Shown here piece after piece: positions 12,551 to 24,087 of a stretch of 64,000 nt of DNA (the first letter of the stretch is position 1; every line of letters begins with the position of its first letter). Origin of the DNA: Pseudocercospora fijiensis CIRAD86 (taxonomy: Eukaryota; Ascomycota; Dothideomycetes; Mycosphaerellales; Mycosphaerellaceae); assembly GCF_000340215.1 (NCBI RefSeq), contig NW_006921539.1, positions 1,560,507 to 1,624,506 on the forward strand, in the 5' to 3' direction. Made by a program: the position numbers and the translations under genes. The notes under the pieces are model-generated. The model ran no database searches. It worked only from the letters and a program-made list of their open reading frames with translations, and was not told the origin of the DNA.

Positions 12551-15500
12551 TCATCGCTTGCTCTTCTTCATCTTTTTCCCACTAGCCCTTTCGGCCTCCT
12601 TTTGCGCCTCAGCAAGAGCTTCTCCTGCTTTCCTCTTCTTCTCTTCCACGCCTTTGCCAGACTTGACCGCCACGTTCGAAATCGATCTTCCTTTCTTCGT
12701 AGCATCTTCGACTTGCTTCTCCGCGTCACCGAAATCTGCCTTTTCATTGATAGCATACTTCTCCATGTCAAGGCTATCGATCATTTTCCGATTTCGCTCA
12801 CGCTCATCTTCATCAAACTGCTTGGCACCATCGTCAAGATCAGCTTGGAGCTCACGGCGAACTTCATCGGGATCAATTCCATCGTGGTCGTCCCGATCTG
12901 GCCTCGCACCGCCATTCGTTTGTGCTTTCGGCATAGTGGCCTCGATAGCTCCAGTCTGTAGCTGTCGGAAGTAGGAGCTCACCTTTCGGATGACCTTGAC
13001 AAACATGGCCAAAAGCTGTGAGACCGAGAGACCAAGCTCTCTCTCCAAGTCCTCTAAAACTTTGCGTTGCAGCCCGATGGCACAGATGAGCGCTTTCTGC
13101 ACACCACTGAGCTGGATTCCATTCTCATCCTTAATGCGGCCCGAGAAGTAGAGTTCCGCAATGATTGGCATGAGATCTAGAATGACGTGGTAGTCGAGCA
13201 TGTTGTTTGCGTAGGAGTCTAGGCGCTTGATATCGAATGGGGAAAGGCGGTCATCGAGCTCATGTTTCGTCAGTGGACGAGCCTTATCAGACTCCTCCAG
13301 CAAAGCGACGCCTTTATTCGCCGATTCATCGATTGCAAGTGCTTGGACACTGCCAAACGTGCGAAACTGGTAGGAAAGCAGGCTCATGAAGCGGCGATGG
13401 AAGTCCTTTGCGTATGCGCCTAGCCAGCTTGGGTCGGATGAGCCAGTCTGGAGAGTGCGGAGCATGACGCAGGTGTGCTCGCCGGTCAGTTCGTTAGCCG
13501 TCTGGCGAAGATATACGGGCACGAAGCTAGCTCGTTGCCAGAACTTGTGCAGCGGCTGAGTAAGTCCATATGACACGCCCAGATAGTCAAGTGCCACTGG
13601 CTTGCGTTCTGAAAGACGAGCAAATAATGGCGGCATGCTCTTGATGTCACGGACTTTGACATTGTCTGCAAGAAGGCTGGCTTGCTCTAGCTCCGCATCT
13701 GTAACACGGACCATCTCCTGCTCGTGGATAGCAGCCTTGGCTTCTGACTCGTCAAGATTGATATGCTTGCCTTCGTAGAATTCGGTAAGCTGTTGTAAAG
13801 CCCTAGAACCATATCCCATGCTGGCGTAGTCTGGATTCGTCGCTATCCGCACCACACGCGCGCCGCTGAGGCCAGCGAAATCAGAGTCCTGGAACTGCTG
13901 GCTGACCAACCATGGGATGAGATCTCCACCTGCTCTCTGACCTCTCGAAAGGCTGCTAAGCACGCTTTCGCGACTGATCTGTCCTTCGAGAGACACTTGC
14001 AGCACGCACAGAATTTCCGGAAGCCGATTGGTATCTTCTGACACTGGCGGCACGAGAACAAATAGCTGGTGTGCAGGCGCATCTGACATGAGCTGCAAGT
14101 CGTTGGGTGTGTTCTTATAGTGTGATGCGACATATAGCGCCATCATGTTCTGCAAGAACTTCTCACTGACCGGGTGAAACGAGAACAGCGTGTCTCGGTT
14201 GACTTGCAGAAGCTCGCACTTCGATGGATGTGGCGTGCCCTGAAGATTGGTCTGGCGTGGGAGGGTCGCATCGAGGCATAGCACTTTGTTCAGCCATTTC
14301 TCGACGCCGTCGCCAGCTGCGTAACGAATTGGCTCGGCCAAAGTGATCTCACGCAGTGATCGAGAGGTCCGAGGTGGCAGATCTTCCTTCTTCGAGTCTT
14401 CACGACTCGTTATTTTGCCCTGACCGATTGGCTTGATGCCCCCTCGTGACTGCTCACGCAGCTGCTGAATGAGCTTGAGCGAAAGTGAGCGACCAGTCCC
14501 CTCATAGCCGTTGATGGTGGATGCCATGAACACAAGATATGGACCCATCAACTTTCTTACAAGTGGCAGAGGAATGGCCGCAGCCTCGTCGATGACCAAG
14601 AGCTCGGCTTGCCCAAGAGTGTAGGCATCTTGAGGCTGAATGTACTGGATAGTCTGACGATGAGAACGATGCACGTTGACACGGACAATGGCCTTGTTGA
14701 AATCCGGGTTGGTGGACTGGATGATAGTATAATCCAAATGATCTTGGTAGCCAAGCGCATCGAATCCTTTGAAGACGAATTCGAAGAGCGTCTTCAAATT
14801 CTCAGGCGACGGTGAGGTGATGAAGATGTTGCCGTAGCCATGCGCAATAGCTGCAGCGATAGCCATACCAAGCGCAGCGGATTTGCCACGACCGCGTCCG
14901 GCAGTCAAAGTCACTGTGCTTGCCAGGGTCTTCTCGGCGATGGCCTCGACAAAGGTCATGAGCGCCTTAGCCTGGTCGACCGTCTTGGCAATCTTGACCA
15001 GATCGCCAACCGGCTTTGTGTCCTCCAAAGTCTCCTTGATCTCTTCCAGCTCCTTGCTCGATTTCTGTTTCTCCGTCTCATCACTCGGCTGCTTCTCCAC
15101 CACGTTCTTGCCTCCAGAGATGGGCAACACATTCATCTCATCGTCGATGACCAAGCAACTCTCGCAGCTTCCCAGACTTAAGATAAATCGCTCGTTGAAT
15201 CTCGCCACCACATCTCCATGCGCCTCAGTGCGGTACCGCGAATGGATGTCCATGCTCAAGGTGTAGAGCTGCTTCAAGCTGTTCATGCCTTTCAGCAACA
15301 GCAGAACCAGCCCCCCACCTTCCACCGTCTCCATGGTTCTCGCGAGCAGGTTTGGCGTGATGGCCTCAAAGTCTTGCAGGATGCACATGCCGTATGTATT
15401 TCCGAGGATCTTCTCAGTCTCCTTGTAGTAGACATATCGGATATTCTGGGTGCTGACGAACAGCTCGAAGGGGTCTTCCGAATGCACATCGCGCGTGCCT

Positions 15501-15748
15501 CGCTTGATCTCCTTCTTAATCTTCTTCTCGCGCTTCTTCCGATGCGACGAGAACCCGAGTAGCTTATTCTTGTAGGCCCATAGCACAGACTTGTTTAGCT
15601 TGATGTCGAGGTTGAGCAGAATGTGGTACAGATTGACAATGACGTCCTTCTGGCGATCGCCGACAACGACGAAGAAGGAGCGTTTCTTCTCCAGCATGCC
15701 ATTGCGGATCAAGGCAGGAATACGCGCATCGATGGCTTTCTTGGGCAT
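12551..15748 (-). CDS. RNA cytidine acetyltransferase (NAT10/Kre33 family)
   Basis: A single uninterrupted frame of 1065 residues, the normal length of the family, starting MPKKAIDARIPALIRNGM as the eukaryotic proteins do. The enzyme makes N4-acetylcytidine in 18S rRNA and, with a Tan1-type adaptor, in Ser and Leu tRNAs; it acts in the nucleolus on the pre-40S particle. Visible parts in order: N-terminal DUF1726-type region (VVVGDRQKDVIVNLYHIL); ATPase with Walker A AGRGRGKSAALG near residue 285 and the DEAA motif in LVIDEAAAIPLPLV; GNAT domain with RIATNPDYASMGYGSRAL (acetyl-CoA loop) near residue 630; C-terminal tRNA-binding region; a Lys-rich tail ending KKMKKSKR. It is transcribed divergently from the GT90 gene. 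No sign of decay although a RIP-hit transposon lies only about 470 bases downstream. Confidence 0.97.
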   Translation of the reverse strand: MPKKAIDARIPALIRNGMLEKKRSFFVVVGDRQKDVIVNLYHILLNLDIKLNKSVLWAYKNKLLGFSSHRKKREKKIKKEIKRGTRDVHSEDPFELFVSTQNIRYVYYKETEKILGNTYGMCILQDFEAITPNLLARTMETVEGGGLVLLLLKGMNSLKQLYTLSMDIHSRYRTEAHGDVVARFNERFILSLGSCESCLVIDDEMNVLPISGGKNVVEKQPSDETEKQKSSKELEEIKETLEDTKPVGDLVKIAKTVDQAKALMTFVEAIAEKTLASTVTLTAGRGRGKSAALGMAIAAAIAHGYGNIFITSPSPENLKTLFEFVFKGFDALGYQDHLDYTIIQSTNPDFNKAIVRVNVHRSHRQTIQYIQPQDAYTLGQAELLVIDEAAAIPLPLVRKLMGPYLVFMASTINGYEGTGRSLSLKLIQQLREQSRGGIKPIGQGKITSREDSKKEDLPPRTSRSLREITLAEPIRYAAGDGVEKWLNKVLCLDATLPRQTNLQGTPHPSKCELLQVNRDTLFSFHPVSEKFLQNMMALYVASHYKNTPNDLQLMSDAPAHQLFVLVPPVSEDTNRLPEILCVLQVSLEGQISRESVLSSLSRGQRAGGDLIPWLVSQQFQDSDFAGLSGARVVRIATNPDYASMGYGSRALQQLTEFYEGKHINLDESEAKAAIHEQEMVRVTDAELEQASLLADNVKVRDIKSMPPLFARLSERKPVALDYLGVSYGLTQPLHKFWQRASFVPVYLRQTANELTGEHTCVMLRTLQTGSSDPSWLGAYAKDFHRRFMSLLSYQFRTFGSVQALAIDESANKGVALLEESDKARPLTKHELDDRLSPFDIKRLDSYANNMLDYHVILDLMPIIAELYFSGRIKDENGIQLSGVQKALICAIGLQRKVLEDLERELGLSVSQLLAMFVKVIRKVSSYFRQLQTGAIEATMPKAQTNGGARPDRDDHDGIDPDEVRRELQADLDDGAKQFDEDERERNRKMIDSLDMEKYAINEKADFGDAEKQVEDATKKGRSISNVAVKSGKGVEEKKRKAGEALAEAQKEAERASGKKMKKSKR

Positions 15749-16239
15749 TTTGGTTAGTAGGGAACGAGGGCGGGGAAGGAGATGGTTCAGAGATGCTGCG
15801 AGTGCGAGATCGCAAGCCTAGATCATTCGGTCTTCTCTGAGAGGGGAAGCGCGATCACTGCCGTGGGGTGACCGCTGTGCTATAGCGATGTCGCTATGTT
15901 GGTGTTGCTGTGCGAGAGGCAGAGTCTCACAAGCAAAAATTGAAAATTTCGCCAGTCGACCGAACGGCGAAATTCACGCTTTCCCCACCGATCGGCAGCT
16001 CGCGCGCGGCCCGTCTGGCGCCCGGCGCCCGGCGCCCGCCGAGAAAGCCAAACCGGAGCGTCGGGCTGGGGTCCGTGGTTGGCAGAAGAGCACAACGCTT
16101 TACAAGCACAAGCTGGTGGCATCCCTGGAGCAAACACGCGAGCCCCAAGTATATGTACTGTAGAATATACTGTACGCGCCTGCAAGAGTACTGACATTAT
16201 TACATAGTCTCCGTTACACGAGCCCTTACCAGGAGAGGC
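15749..16239. promoter_or_regulatory. Shared upstream region of NAT10 and GT90 genes
   Basis: The 491 bases separate two divergent starts, so both promoters must lie here. GC-rich centre with three head-to-tail copies of GGCGCCC at about 16018-16038. No TATA box stands out. Factor binding is not known. Confidence 0.45.
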
Positions 16240-19200
16240 ATGCCAACAAGGGAGCGCGTCAGCTCCGCTGCCGTGAAACTTCTCGTGTGAGCCTGGGCGG
16301 CGGGCGCGAGCCTCGTCCTCGCCTCGTCCATGGAAACCGCGAAGTGGCCTGCGCTCGGGTGAGACACACTCGGAACTCTTGGCTCGAGCGATGTACAATC
16401 AGGCTGACATCGTCCTGCAGTGGCCTCGTCATTGGCACCGTCGTCCTCAGCAGACATGCCGAAAACAGTTTCGCCTTCGACAGACCCATCCACTCCGCCG
16501 TCTCGGTATTTGCTAGTGCAGGAGCAGCCTGTGTAGCCGTCAGCAGATGGTTGCCGAAGGCCAGTAGCGACCGCAAACCGTACAATGGCCTGCACTACGA
16601 CGCGCTTCCGCTCGACGATGTACGCGAGCCGCATGCCAGTCGCCCACCGAGTCCGCCCAGGGAAGATGTCTCATACGCCAGCAGTCTGCGCAAGTTCGGG
16701 ATGGCTTGGCTGCTGCTGGTCCTGGCGCTATGTCTTCGAGCAGAAATCACACGACAGGTGGTTCACAATGTCCAATGCGCTGGCCGCAGCTGGGAACCGC
16801 TTGTGCCTCTGGCCTTGGCCGTCTGGGACTACTGCACAATCCGGAGGAAGAGCAGGAGGCAATACCATGACGATGCCGGCGCAAATGTTTATGAAATGGG
16901 CGCCCAGGGGATCGCACGTGCCCCATATGCTGCTGCTCTCGCTGTGGCACTGATGGGTGTTGGTGGTATGCTGGCACTGGCATCGACGAGCAGTCCGCAT
17001 AGCACATACATCTGCGCTGCTTCGCTGAGCTTCCGCGCAGCCATCCCATACTTACAGCGTTTTGGAACCGTTCTTGACGTCGTGATTGTGGCCTGCATTG
17101 GTCAGCTAATGAACTCCCACGAAGGACGAGGATTCAAAGGCTGTGCTGTGCGATTTGCATCGGTGGGCTGGGCATTTCTTGTCCGTAACTCCGATGCTGT
17201 TTCCGCCTGATTTGACACGCGCTGACCATGACCAGTTTTCCGCCGGCTTTTGGATAGTCGTCGGCTTCATCTATTGGGTTGTCCAGGAGACTGGGCGGAA
17301 ATGGTTGCTTACGATACCCCATCTGTACTTTTGGAGCGTTTTGCGTCTTGGCCTGTACACAGCATTTACATTGATTTGCGCATTGGCGAGCGTGGGTACC
17401 AATCGCCCTTACTGCAGTCCGAATGCTAATGGCCGTAGATATCTCACATCGGCCCTCTTACTACGGTCACTGTAGCCGCGTTCACCAGCCTGCTTACGAT
17501 AACGACAGCATCTGCATGGACCAATGGACATCCTTTCCCGCCCAATTCATTCGGTCTTGCATGGTCAGGCATTGGCATGGCCGTGTTAGGCATGGAGCTA
17601 TACTTTCAAGCCGAGACCGTTTCTGAAGAGCGCCCACCGAGAAGCATGTTTCGCAAAGTGCCTGCTTGGCTGCAATTGCTTTTACTTTCGATTCTCGTGT
17701 TCTGGACAGGTCTCTGGGTCACGCATAAGAATGCTGTCAATTTTCATCCCATCGATATGCTCATCTACGAAGCGCAGAGCCAACAACAGGCCTACTTGAA
17801 CCAGTCGGCAACCAGCACGACTTTGCCTCAAGCTGTTCATAACTACCGAGTTCGATATCACAGACAGCCTCCACCCGGGTTCGACGCCTGGTACGAGTAC
17901 GCGACCAACCGGAGCTCGGCTGTCATAGACGATTTTGATAGCATCCACCGAGACTTGCTCCCGTTCTATGCGCTCACTCCAGAAGAGATTCGTGAACGCA
18001 CATGGACCATGATCTCTCTTCCTTGGAATGATGCTGCAGGCATCATTGTACGTAATCATCAAGTTACAGTCGCGCCGAATGTGCCTGGGACCCATCAGTG
18101 GATGCTTGACGGCCTAATCGAGATGATCAAGAAGTTCGCAGAGCACCTGCCAGATATGGATTTAGCGTTCAATCTCAACGACGAATGCAGAGTCAACGTC
18201 CCGCACGAGCACATTGAATCAATGCGAAGAAAAGGCGAAGCGTTCGGTCTAATTCCGAAACCAGAAAGGACGTACTCGCCAGATCGAGCCGAGCAGTGGA
18301 AGCCTATCCCTGATCGACTGCCAGACGATCCGGAGAGATGGAGTCCGCTGGCCCACCTGTCGTGGCAGAAGATCTTCCATCGATTCGGCAACAACGCATG
18401 TCCCGCCAACTCTCCTGCGCGGAATGATCGCAAATGGGATACGTCTTCACTTTGTACATCGTGCACCTACCCCCACTCACTCGGAGCATTCCTCGCCAAT
18501 TGGACGCTGGCTGCCGATGTATGTCATCAGCCAGACCTCGCCGATCTACATGGCTTGTATCTCTCGCCGGCAGCATTCAAAGGCTCTCGCCAGCTTTATC
18601 CGATCTTCTCACAAAGTAAAGCTGGAGGATTCAATGACATTCTGTATCCGTCCGCCTGGAACTACATGGACAAAGCACAGTATGCGCCGAACGATGAGCA
18701 TCCAGACTTGGACTTCTCTGAGAAGCAGCCAAAACTGTTCTGGCGTGGTGCAACGTCTGAAGGCGTTTCGCATGGCAATGTCGACCAATGGCGTGGCATG
18801 ACTAGGCAGCGATTCGTCCACTTGGCAAACGATATCAATGGCACGAACCCTGACATGCCACTTCTACTACCGAGCGAGAAGATTCCTGGCATGCTCGAAT
18901 ACAAGTACTTTCCGACCTCGAAATTGACAACGCTACTGGCAACCGACGTACACTTTGTGGACGGTATCGCACGCTGCTTCGGTCGCGACTGCGAAGACCA
19001 GGCCCGAGAATTCGCTCCACTAGTGCCGCCATCTGACTTTCAAGATCATTGGAAATACAAATATCTCCTTGACCTGGATGGCGCGGGATTCTCAGGCCGG
19101 TTTCTTTCTTTCCTACAGAGCAGGTCACTTCCATTCAAAGCAGCCTTGTTCCGCGAATGGTGGGACGATCGTGTCACTCCTTGGGTTCACTTCGTTCCTC

Positions 19201-19454
19201 TAGATCTCAGAGGGCATGGTTTTTGGGCCACACTGGCATACTTTGCTGGGATTGATGCGAGTAGCGCAAGTGGTAAGGAGCTCAAGGTACCTGCACGCCA
19301 GAAAGAAGCGGAACGTATTGCGACTGAAGGCAAGAAGTGGGCAGAAACGGTTTTGAGGAAAGAAGACATGGAAATCTACTTCTTCCGACTCTTGTTGGAA
19401 TGGGCAAGGCTGACAGATGACAAGAGGAATGTCCTAGGTTTTGCTCTTGAATGA
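16240..19454 (+). CDS. Membrane-anchored GT90 glycosyltransferase (CAP10-like)
   Basis: The proposed model has four exons: 16240-16286, 16421-17162, 17236-17391, 17439-19454. They total 987 codons with stop. The first intron (134 nt, branch CTGAC, end CTGCAG) supplies an ATG for an otherwise start-less frame and joins MPTRERVSSAAVKLLV to GLVIGTVVL. Introns two (73 nt) and three (47 nt) have GTGGGC/GTGGGT donors; intron two has other possible donors. The N-terminal 400 residues contain several hydrophobic helices. The C-terminal part is the CAP10/GT90 domain, with KLFWRGATSEG near residue 745 and FLVKF-like downstream elements replaced by KYLLDLDGAGFSGRF. The family includes Cryptococcus Cap10/Cxt1-type xylosyltransferases acting in the Golgi. 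Sugar and acceptor here are unknown. Confidence 0.85.
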
Positions 19455-19796
19455 TTGAATGAATGAACGACGAAGATGCGACTTTCAATGAATATCCATA
19501 GCGAGGCGTTCCCGGGCACAAACATTAGGGGCGCGCCTCTGTAAATTTACATACAGCATGAAAGAAAGTTTTGACCTCCCTAGCCGCCCTGGCCGCACTA
19601 GGGCATTCCAAGGTGACTATTCAAGAATTGTGCTGGATTTTCGGAAGTGAGTGCATCAGGCTAGATGGCCTCCGATCAATCACCGGACAGCAGGTAATGT
19701 CGGCAGAATCGAACCAGGCTGACTGACACGAATCAGGAATCGTTCTACCCAAAAGCATTGCGGTGAATCAGGCTAGACAGCGAGCGGAGCGGAGCC
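19455..19796. other. Intergenic
   Basis: Downstream of the GT90 gene. Normal composition, no gene recognised. Confidence 0.35.
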
Positions 19797-20276
19797 CTTA
19801 AGAAAATAGCAATCGAGGAACGCCTAGCCTCAATCTTCGGATACTCCAGCTTCGAATGCCAACGCCACCAAGTCCTCGGCATGCACCCAGTCCCAAAATG
19901 GAACTACCTCATCGAAGCCGTCTTACCTCTGAGCAACATCAGCAGCACTGTCCTCGGCCGCCTCATCGCCGGTTTGGGCAACGGTCTCGGTCTTCACCTG
20001 ACCGCCATTCCACTCCTTGGATCTTTTGACGCTTTCGATGTCTTGTTCAATTGGTTCGGAATCATACAAATTCAGGGCATTGATGCTATAAAGGATGATC
20101 ATAGGGAGGCGCAGATGGGATATTTGGATTGGTATGCGGATGAGAGCAACCGACTTGTACATTCACCAACGACTTCGGCCTCGAGCCACCCTATAGGGTG
20201 TTGTACTGACGATATGCCTTTGCTCTTGCTAGAATTCGAAAGAGACTTGGCTCTTGATATTGGACAACTGCGATGA
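19797..20276 (+). pseudogene. Unrecognised reading frame 5' of the NB-ARC gene
   Basis: A frame open from about 19797 to the stop at 20274-20276. Codon use is clean up to about 20160 (KIAIEERLASIFGYSS, then MHPVPKWNYLIEAVLP). It has a Gly/Leu-rich hydrophobic stretch (GRLIAGLGNGLGLHLTAI). The C-terminal 40 residues look random and overlap the next frame. I do not recognise a family. It might be the remnant of another gene fused next to the NB-ARC remnant, or the N-terminal domain of that gene in a different frame. Confidence 0.3.
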
Positions 20277-22529
20277 CCCAGATGTCGACTACGCTCCTTA
20301 CTGTCCGAACGGGCCCAGAGGCTCTACAATTATGACCTCGAGACTGGACCTGGAGCTCGAGTACGGTACTCTTGGATACTGCCGATCGGATGGATTGGAT
20401 GTGGAAGACAGCGTGGCGCTCCTTGCAAAAGCAGCAAAATTGCCGGTGCTGCCTGACATCCGCAGAATCGCCGCCGAGCAGATTGTCGCGCACGTAGGCT
20501 ATCATGCCCTGGCAATCATTGTGGCTGGCTCTGTGATCAAGACTGGCATACATACCTTGGAGGAATATGGTCAAGTTCTTGCACGGACAGAGTCTGAACT
20601 TTTGAAAACGAAACCGAAACAGGCGCAGTCCACGTATGGGACGATACATGCCACTTTCGAGGTCTCCGCTCAGCGATTGGAAGATTCTAACGAGGATTCT
20701 GCAGGGCATGCACTAGAGCGCGTATCTGGATCGAGCCGCAGTGACAGAGGAGCTTTTCCTCAGGGCATGGGTATTTGGACGCGAATGCTTACCACGACGT
20801 CTTCCAGAGGGACCACCAATTCAACTCCGAAGATCAGAAAGACCACGAAACCCAGCAAAAATTTGCTAGTATCAGGATGTTGTCTGAATGGCACCTTGAC
20901 ACGGCGCTGGACTTCAAATGGACCTCCTCCGACGACTTGTCCATGTTTCGGAAGGCAAGAGGCCAACTGGTGGATTTGGCTCTGGTCTCTCTGGTTTCCG
21001 AGGACGGAACTATTGCCATGCATCCATTGCTTCACTCATGGGCAAGAAATCGCCTTTCGATAGTGGAGAAGGCTGCGTCGTGGAGCACTGCCGCTGCCAC
21101 ATTGACTCTTTCCTCCCACATGAAGTTCCACTGGCATAGCTATACAATGCATCTACGCCCGCACATTGAGGCCTGCTTTGATCTACTTACGCCTGATATT
21201 GAACAAGCCATCCCCTTGTTCGATCTTGGCACCATGTTACACCTCTTCTGGACCCAGCTGTACCGGGCTGAAAGTGATTACATTTATACAGTGGTGGATA
21301 CTATTACCAGACTGCTTGAGCCTCACATCGACGAAAGATCAGAAACATATCCACAACTTCTCATCCTCAAGGCAATGTGCAATCAGGAAGCTTGTAATTA
21401 TACTACTGCCATCGAGTTGCAAAACAAGGTCCTTAACGCCTTTCAAAGTTCCCTTGGAGAGGCACACTGCGAGACTAGGGCGGCGCAAAAGTTACTAGCA
21501 CAGATTCTTATCAACTCTGGCAACACGAAAGCAGGTATAGAATTCCTTGAGGACCTGAAACGCACTGGAGACGGACTCCAAGATTTAGACCCGCTGGGTT
21601 GGTCTTTCACCTTGCATGAGCTGTCTTTTGCGTACGCAGAGGCCGGGAGGCACAATGATTCTATTGAGCTGCTTCTTCAGGTCATCAAAGTCCGCGAAAG
21701 ACTGCTGCCTGCAGACCATCATTCGCTAATGGCGTCTCTGCATCAATTGGCATTCAACTATCAGATGACTGCACAATACGAGGAGGCTCAGAAACGACTT
21801 GAGCAACTCGTCGTCACCACTCGTCAAAGTCTCAAGCCCGAGAGTCATTTGCGACTCACAACTCAACATAATCTTGCCTGTCTCTACTTAGACGTCGGTC
21901 AGACTTCGGATGCCATAGACATACTTGAAGAGTTCTGTTCCATGCGGGAGAAGGTATTGCCACCCACACACCAAGCTCGACTAGATTCACAAAAGAGACT
22001 GGCTAGGGCATATCTCCGTGGCCATCAACCTCAGAAGGCAGTGGAATTCTTGGAAAATGTCGTGGCTATTGGAGAGCACGCAATGCCGCCTGAGCATGAT
22101 GATTTATTGGGCTCTCAGCAGGACCTGGCTCATGCACATTACCTCCAGAGTGACTTCACACGAGCAATACTAAGACAGCAGCCGGTCGTGGAGATTCTGA
22201 GTCGTCAATTGTCTACAGCAGACAGGAGCCGCTATCACGCCGAATCTCTTCTGCTAGTTTACTATACCTACGCTGGTCAATTCGCCCGGGCATGCAGACT
22301 GCTGGTTCAATTGAGACAGAGAAGCCATCTGCTTTTGGAAGAAGATGAAGAGGACTTGAAGGGCTTAGAGGCTAGGCTTTTCAACCTGGAACCAAGGCCT
22401 GGCAGAAAATCAACTGGTGATACTGACTCTGTAGCCTCGCTCCCTCCACCAGAAGAGATTACAGCCTCGAAACTGGAGCTAGCTTTTGGTCCACGACTGG
22501 CTCGGTACCGACGGAAGACTGACCGCTGA
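20215..22529 (+). pseudogene. NB-ARC/TPR (NLR-like) gene, frameshifted and lacking its P-loop
   Basis: Read in three frames. The first (about 20230-20710) has TWLLILDNCDDP (Walker B/kinase 2), GSTIMTSR (the RNBS-B-like block) and GYHALAIIVAG (the GLPLA-like block). The second (about 20720-20775) has AYLDRAAVTEELFLRAW, and the third runs from about 20775 to 22529. The last 584 residues include a winged-helix-like part (MHPLLHSWAR) and then tetratricopeptide repeats of the kinesin-light-chain kind (SLMASLHQLAFNYQ, TTQHNLACLYLDVGQTSDAI, DSQKRLARAYLRGH). No GxGGxGKT P-loop is seen upstream. Fungal NLR-like proteins act in self/non-self recognition. With two frame changes and no P-loop this copy is likely dead, although a shortened TPR protein from an ATG in the third frame cannot be excluded. 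Confidence 0.7.
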
Positions 22530-22836
22530 TAATAGCACCAAGATATCGCTCGATCTGTAAGATGGACAGTCTCTTGGACTTGATTTTTTAACAAGAATTG
22601 TCCTTACCGACTCCCGGAACGATGGGAACGTCCATTTTCGGCGGGTGTGCCGGCAGCACGCAAAAGAATTCACAGCTTCTCAAGTCTTCTATCGAGACAG
22701 GCTTCAAATCATAACTATGCAAACAGACATTCATTGATTACGAACTTCGCCGACTGCTTGGAAACGGTAACCTCGGTGATCTGTGCCACATCGGACAAAC
22801 CGTCCGCGGACGGAGTTGGTCAGCCGGAGTTTCGGC
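22530..22836. other. Intergenic
   Basis: About 300 bases between the NLR-like remnant and the lactamase-fold gene. It should contain the promoter of the latter. Nothing else seen. Confidence 0.35.
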
Positions 22837-22917
22837 ATGGTTGACAAGAACCATTTATTCGCACCACGGCTCTCGACTCACCTTCATGCGCCATCACCGA
22901 TCTACCCTACGGAAGCT

Positions 22918-24087
22918 ATGGCATCACCAACTCCAGCTCCAGCCCTCAACGTCCCACCAGGCGAAACCGCAGTAACAGTCTCAGCCATCGACTCCACACT
23001 ATGGATGTCCGGCGTAGACACCGAATACATGTACTCCCCACCAATCAAAGGTTTCGGTCGTGTACGAACCGGTTGCTGGTCATTCCTCATCGAACATCCT
23101 CCATCAGGTCGCAAACTCCTCTATGATCTCGGATCTCGAAAAGATGCCATCAACACTACATCGCCCGGGTGGGGTCTTAAAAAGCTTCGTGAAGACGGAA
23201 TCATCGAGTCTTTCGATGTGCAGAAACATGTAGCTGAGATCCTAGCTGAGAATGGAGTTGATCCCAAGGAGTTTGAGGGCGTGATTTGGTCGCATTGGCA
23301 TTTCGACCATACGGGAGATATGAGCACTTTTCCCGTATCGACGAAATTAATCGTTGGGGAAGGTTTTAAGGAGAATTTCATGCCTGGATATCCTATCGAT
23401 CCGAATGCCTGGACGCTGGAATCGGATTTTGAGGGGAGGGAAGTGGTCGAAGTACCATTTTCCGAGAGTGGTGGTTTGAATATCGGCAAGTTTCGTGCTT
23501 TTGATTACTTCGGTGATGGATCCTTCTACATTCTCGATACTCCGGGACATGCGATTGGACATGTCAATGCTTTGGCTAGAACCTCAGTTTCTCCACCGGA
23601 GTTTCTTCATCTATGTGGTGACTCGGCACACCATTGCGGCGAAATCAGACCCAGCGAATACATCCCGATGCCGGATCTGATCGATCCGTCTCCGCTGCCT
23701 GAAGCACATCCTTATTCCTGCCCTGGCGGCATGTTCTCATCACTTCTCCGAAACGGTTCGTCGTCCGAGCATATTCTGGAATTCATCGATCCCTTTGAAG
23801 GACGAGAAGGTGTTGGTGAGCAGGATCGAAAATTCTCGATCATGTATGATCGGGAGGAGCTTATGAGGAGTGTACGAAAAGTTGAAGGATTTGATGCGAA
23901 TGAGAATGTCTTTACGATTTTAGCGCATGATTGGAGTTTGAAGGGTGTGATTGATGAATGGCCGAAAGGAAATCTTAATGATTGGAAGAAGAGAGGATGG
24001 AGGAAAGATGGGTTTTGGAAGTTCTTGGAGGATTTTGCAGGAGCTGTTGTTGTGGAAGACGGAGCTGCAGAAGGTGGGAAGTTATGA
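22918..24087 (+). CDS. Metallo-beta-lactamase-fold hydrolase (lactonase-like)
   Basis: Intronless, 389 residues from MASPTPAPALNVPPGE; an upstream in-frame ATG at 22837 would add 27 residues without clear domain content. The zinc-binding motif SHWHFDHTGD sits near residues 124-133. Later metal ligands are plausible in LDTPGHAIGHVN, CGDSAHHCG and ILAHDWSL. This spacing resembles N-acyl-homoserine-lactonase-like and related fungal hydrolases. Members hydrolyse lactones, thioesters or similar bonds; the substrate here is unknown. No signal peptide is obvious, so it is probably cytosolic. It lies head-to-tail with an alcohol dehydrogenase 314 bases downstream; a shared pathway is possible but unproven. 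Confidence 0.88.
   Translation: MASPTPAPALNVPPGETAVTVSAIDSTLWMSGVDTEYMYSPPIKGFGRVRTGCWSFLIEHPPSGRKLLYDLGSRKDAINTTSPGWGLKKLREDGIIESFDVQKHVAEILAENGVDPKEFEGVIWSHWHFDHTGDMSTFPVSTKLIVGEGFKENFMPGYPIDPNAWTLESDFEGREVVEVPFSESGGLNIGKFRAFDYFGDGSFYILDTPGHAIGHVNALARTSVSPPEFLHLCGDSAHHCGEIRPSEYIPMPDLIDPSPLPEAHPYSCPGGMFSSLLRNGSSSEHILEFIDPFEGREGVGEQDRKFSIMYDREELMRSVRKVEGFDANENVFTILAHDWSLKGVIDEWPKGNLNDWKKRGWRKDGFWKFLEDFAGAVVVEDGAAEGGKL

Noticed and set aside
16287..16420. GT90 gene starting inside this stretch with GTG
   Set aside because: There is no ATG in that frame; a 134-nt intron with good splice signals gives an ATG start at 16240 instead.
17163..17235. Frameshift in the GT90 gene
   Set aside because: An intron of 73 nt with a GTGGGC donor, a CTGAC branch site and a CCAG end restores the frame and the total model is a whole number of codons, so decay need not be assumed.
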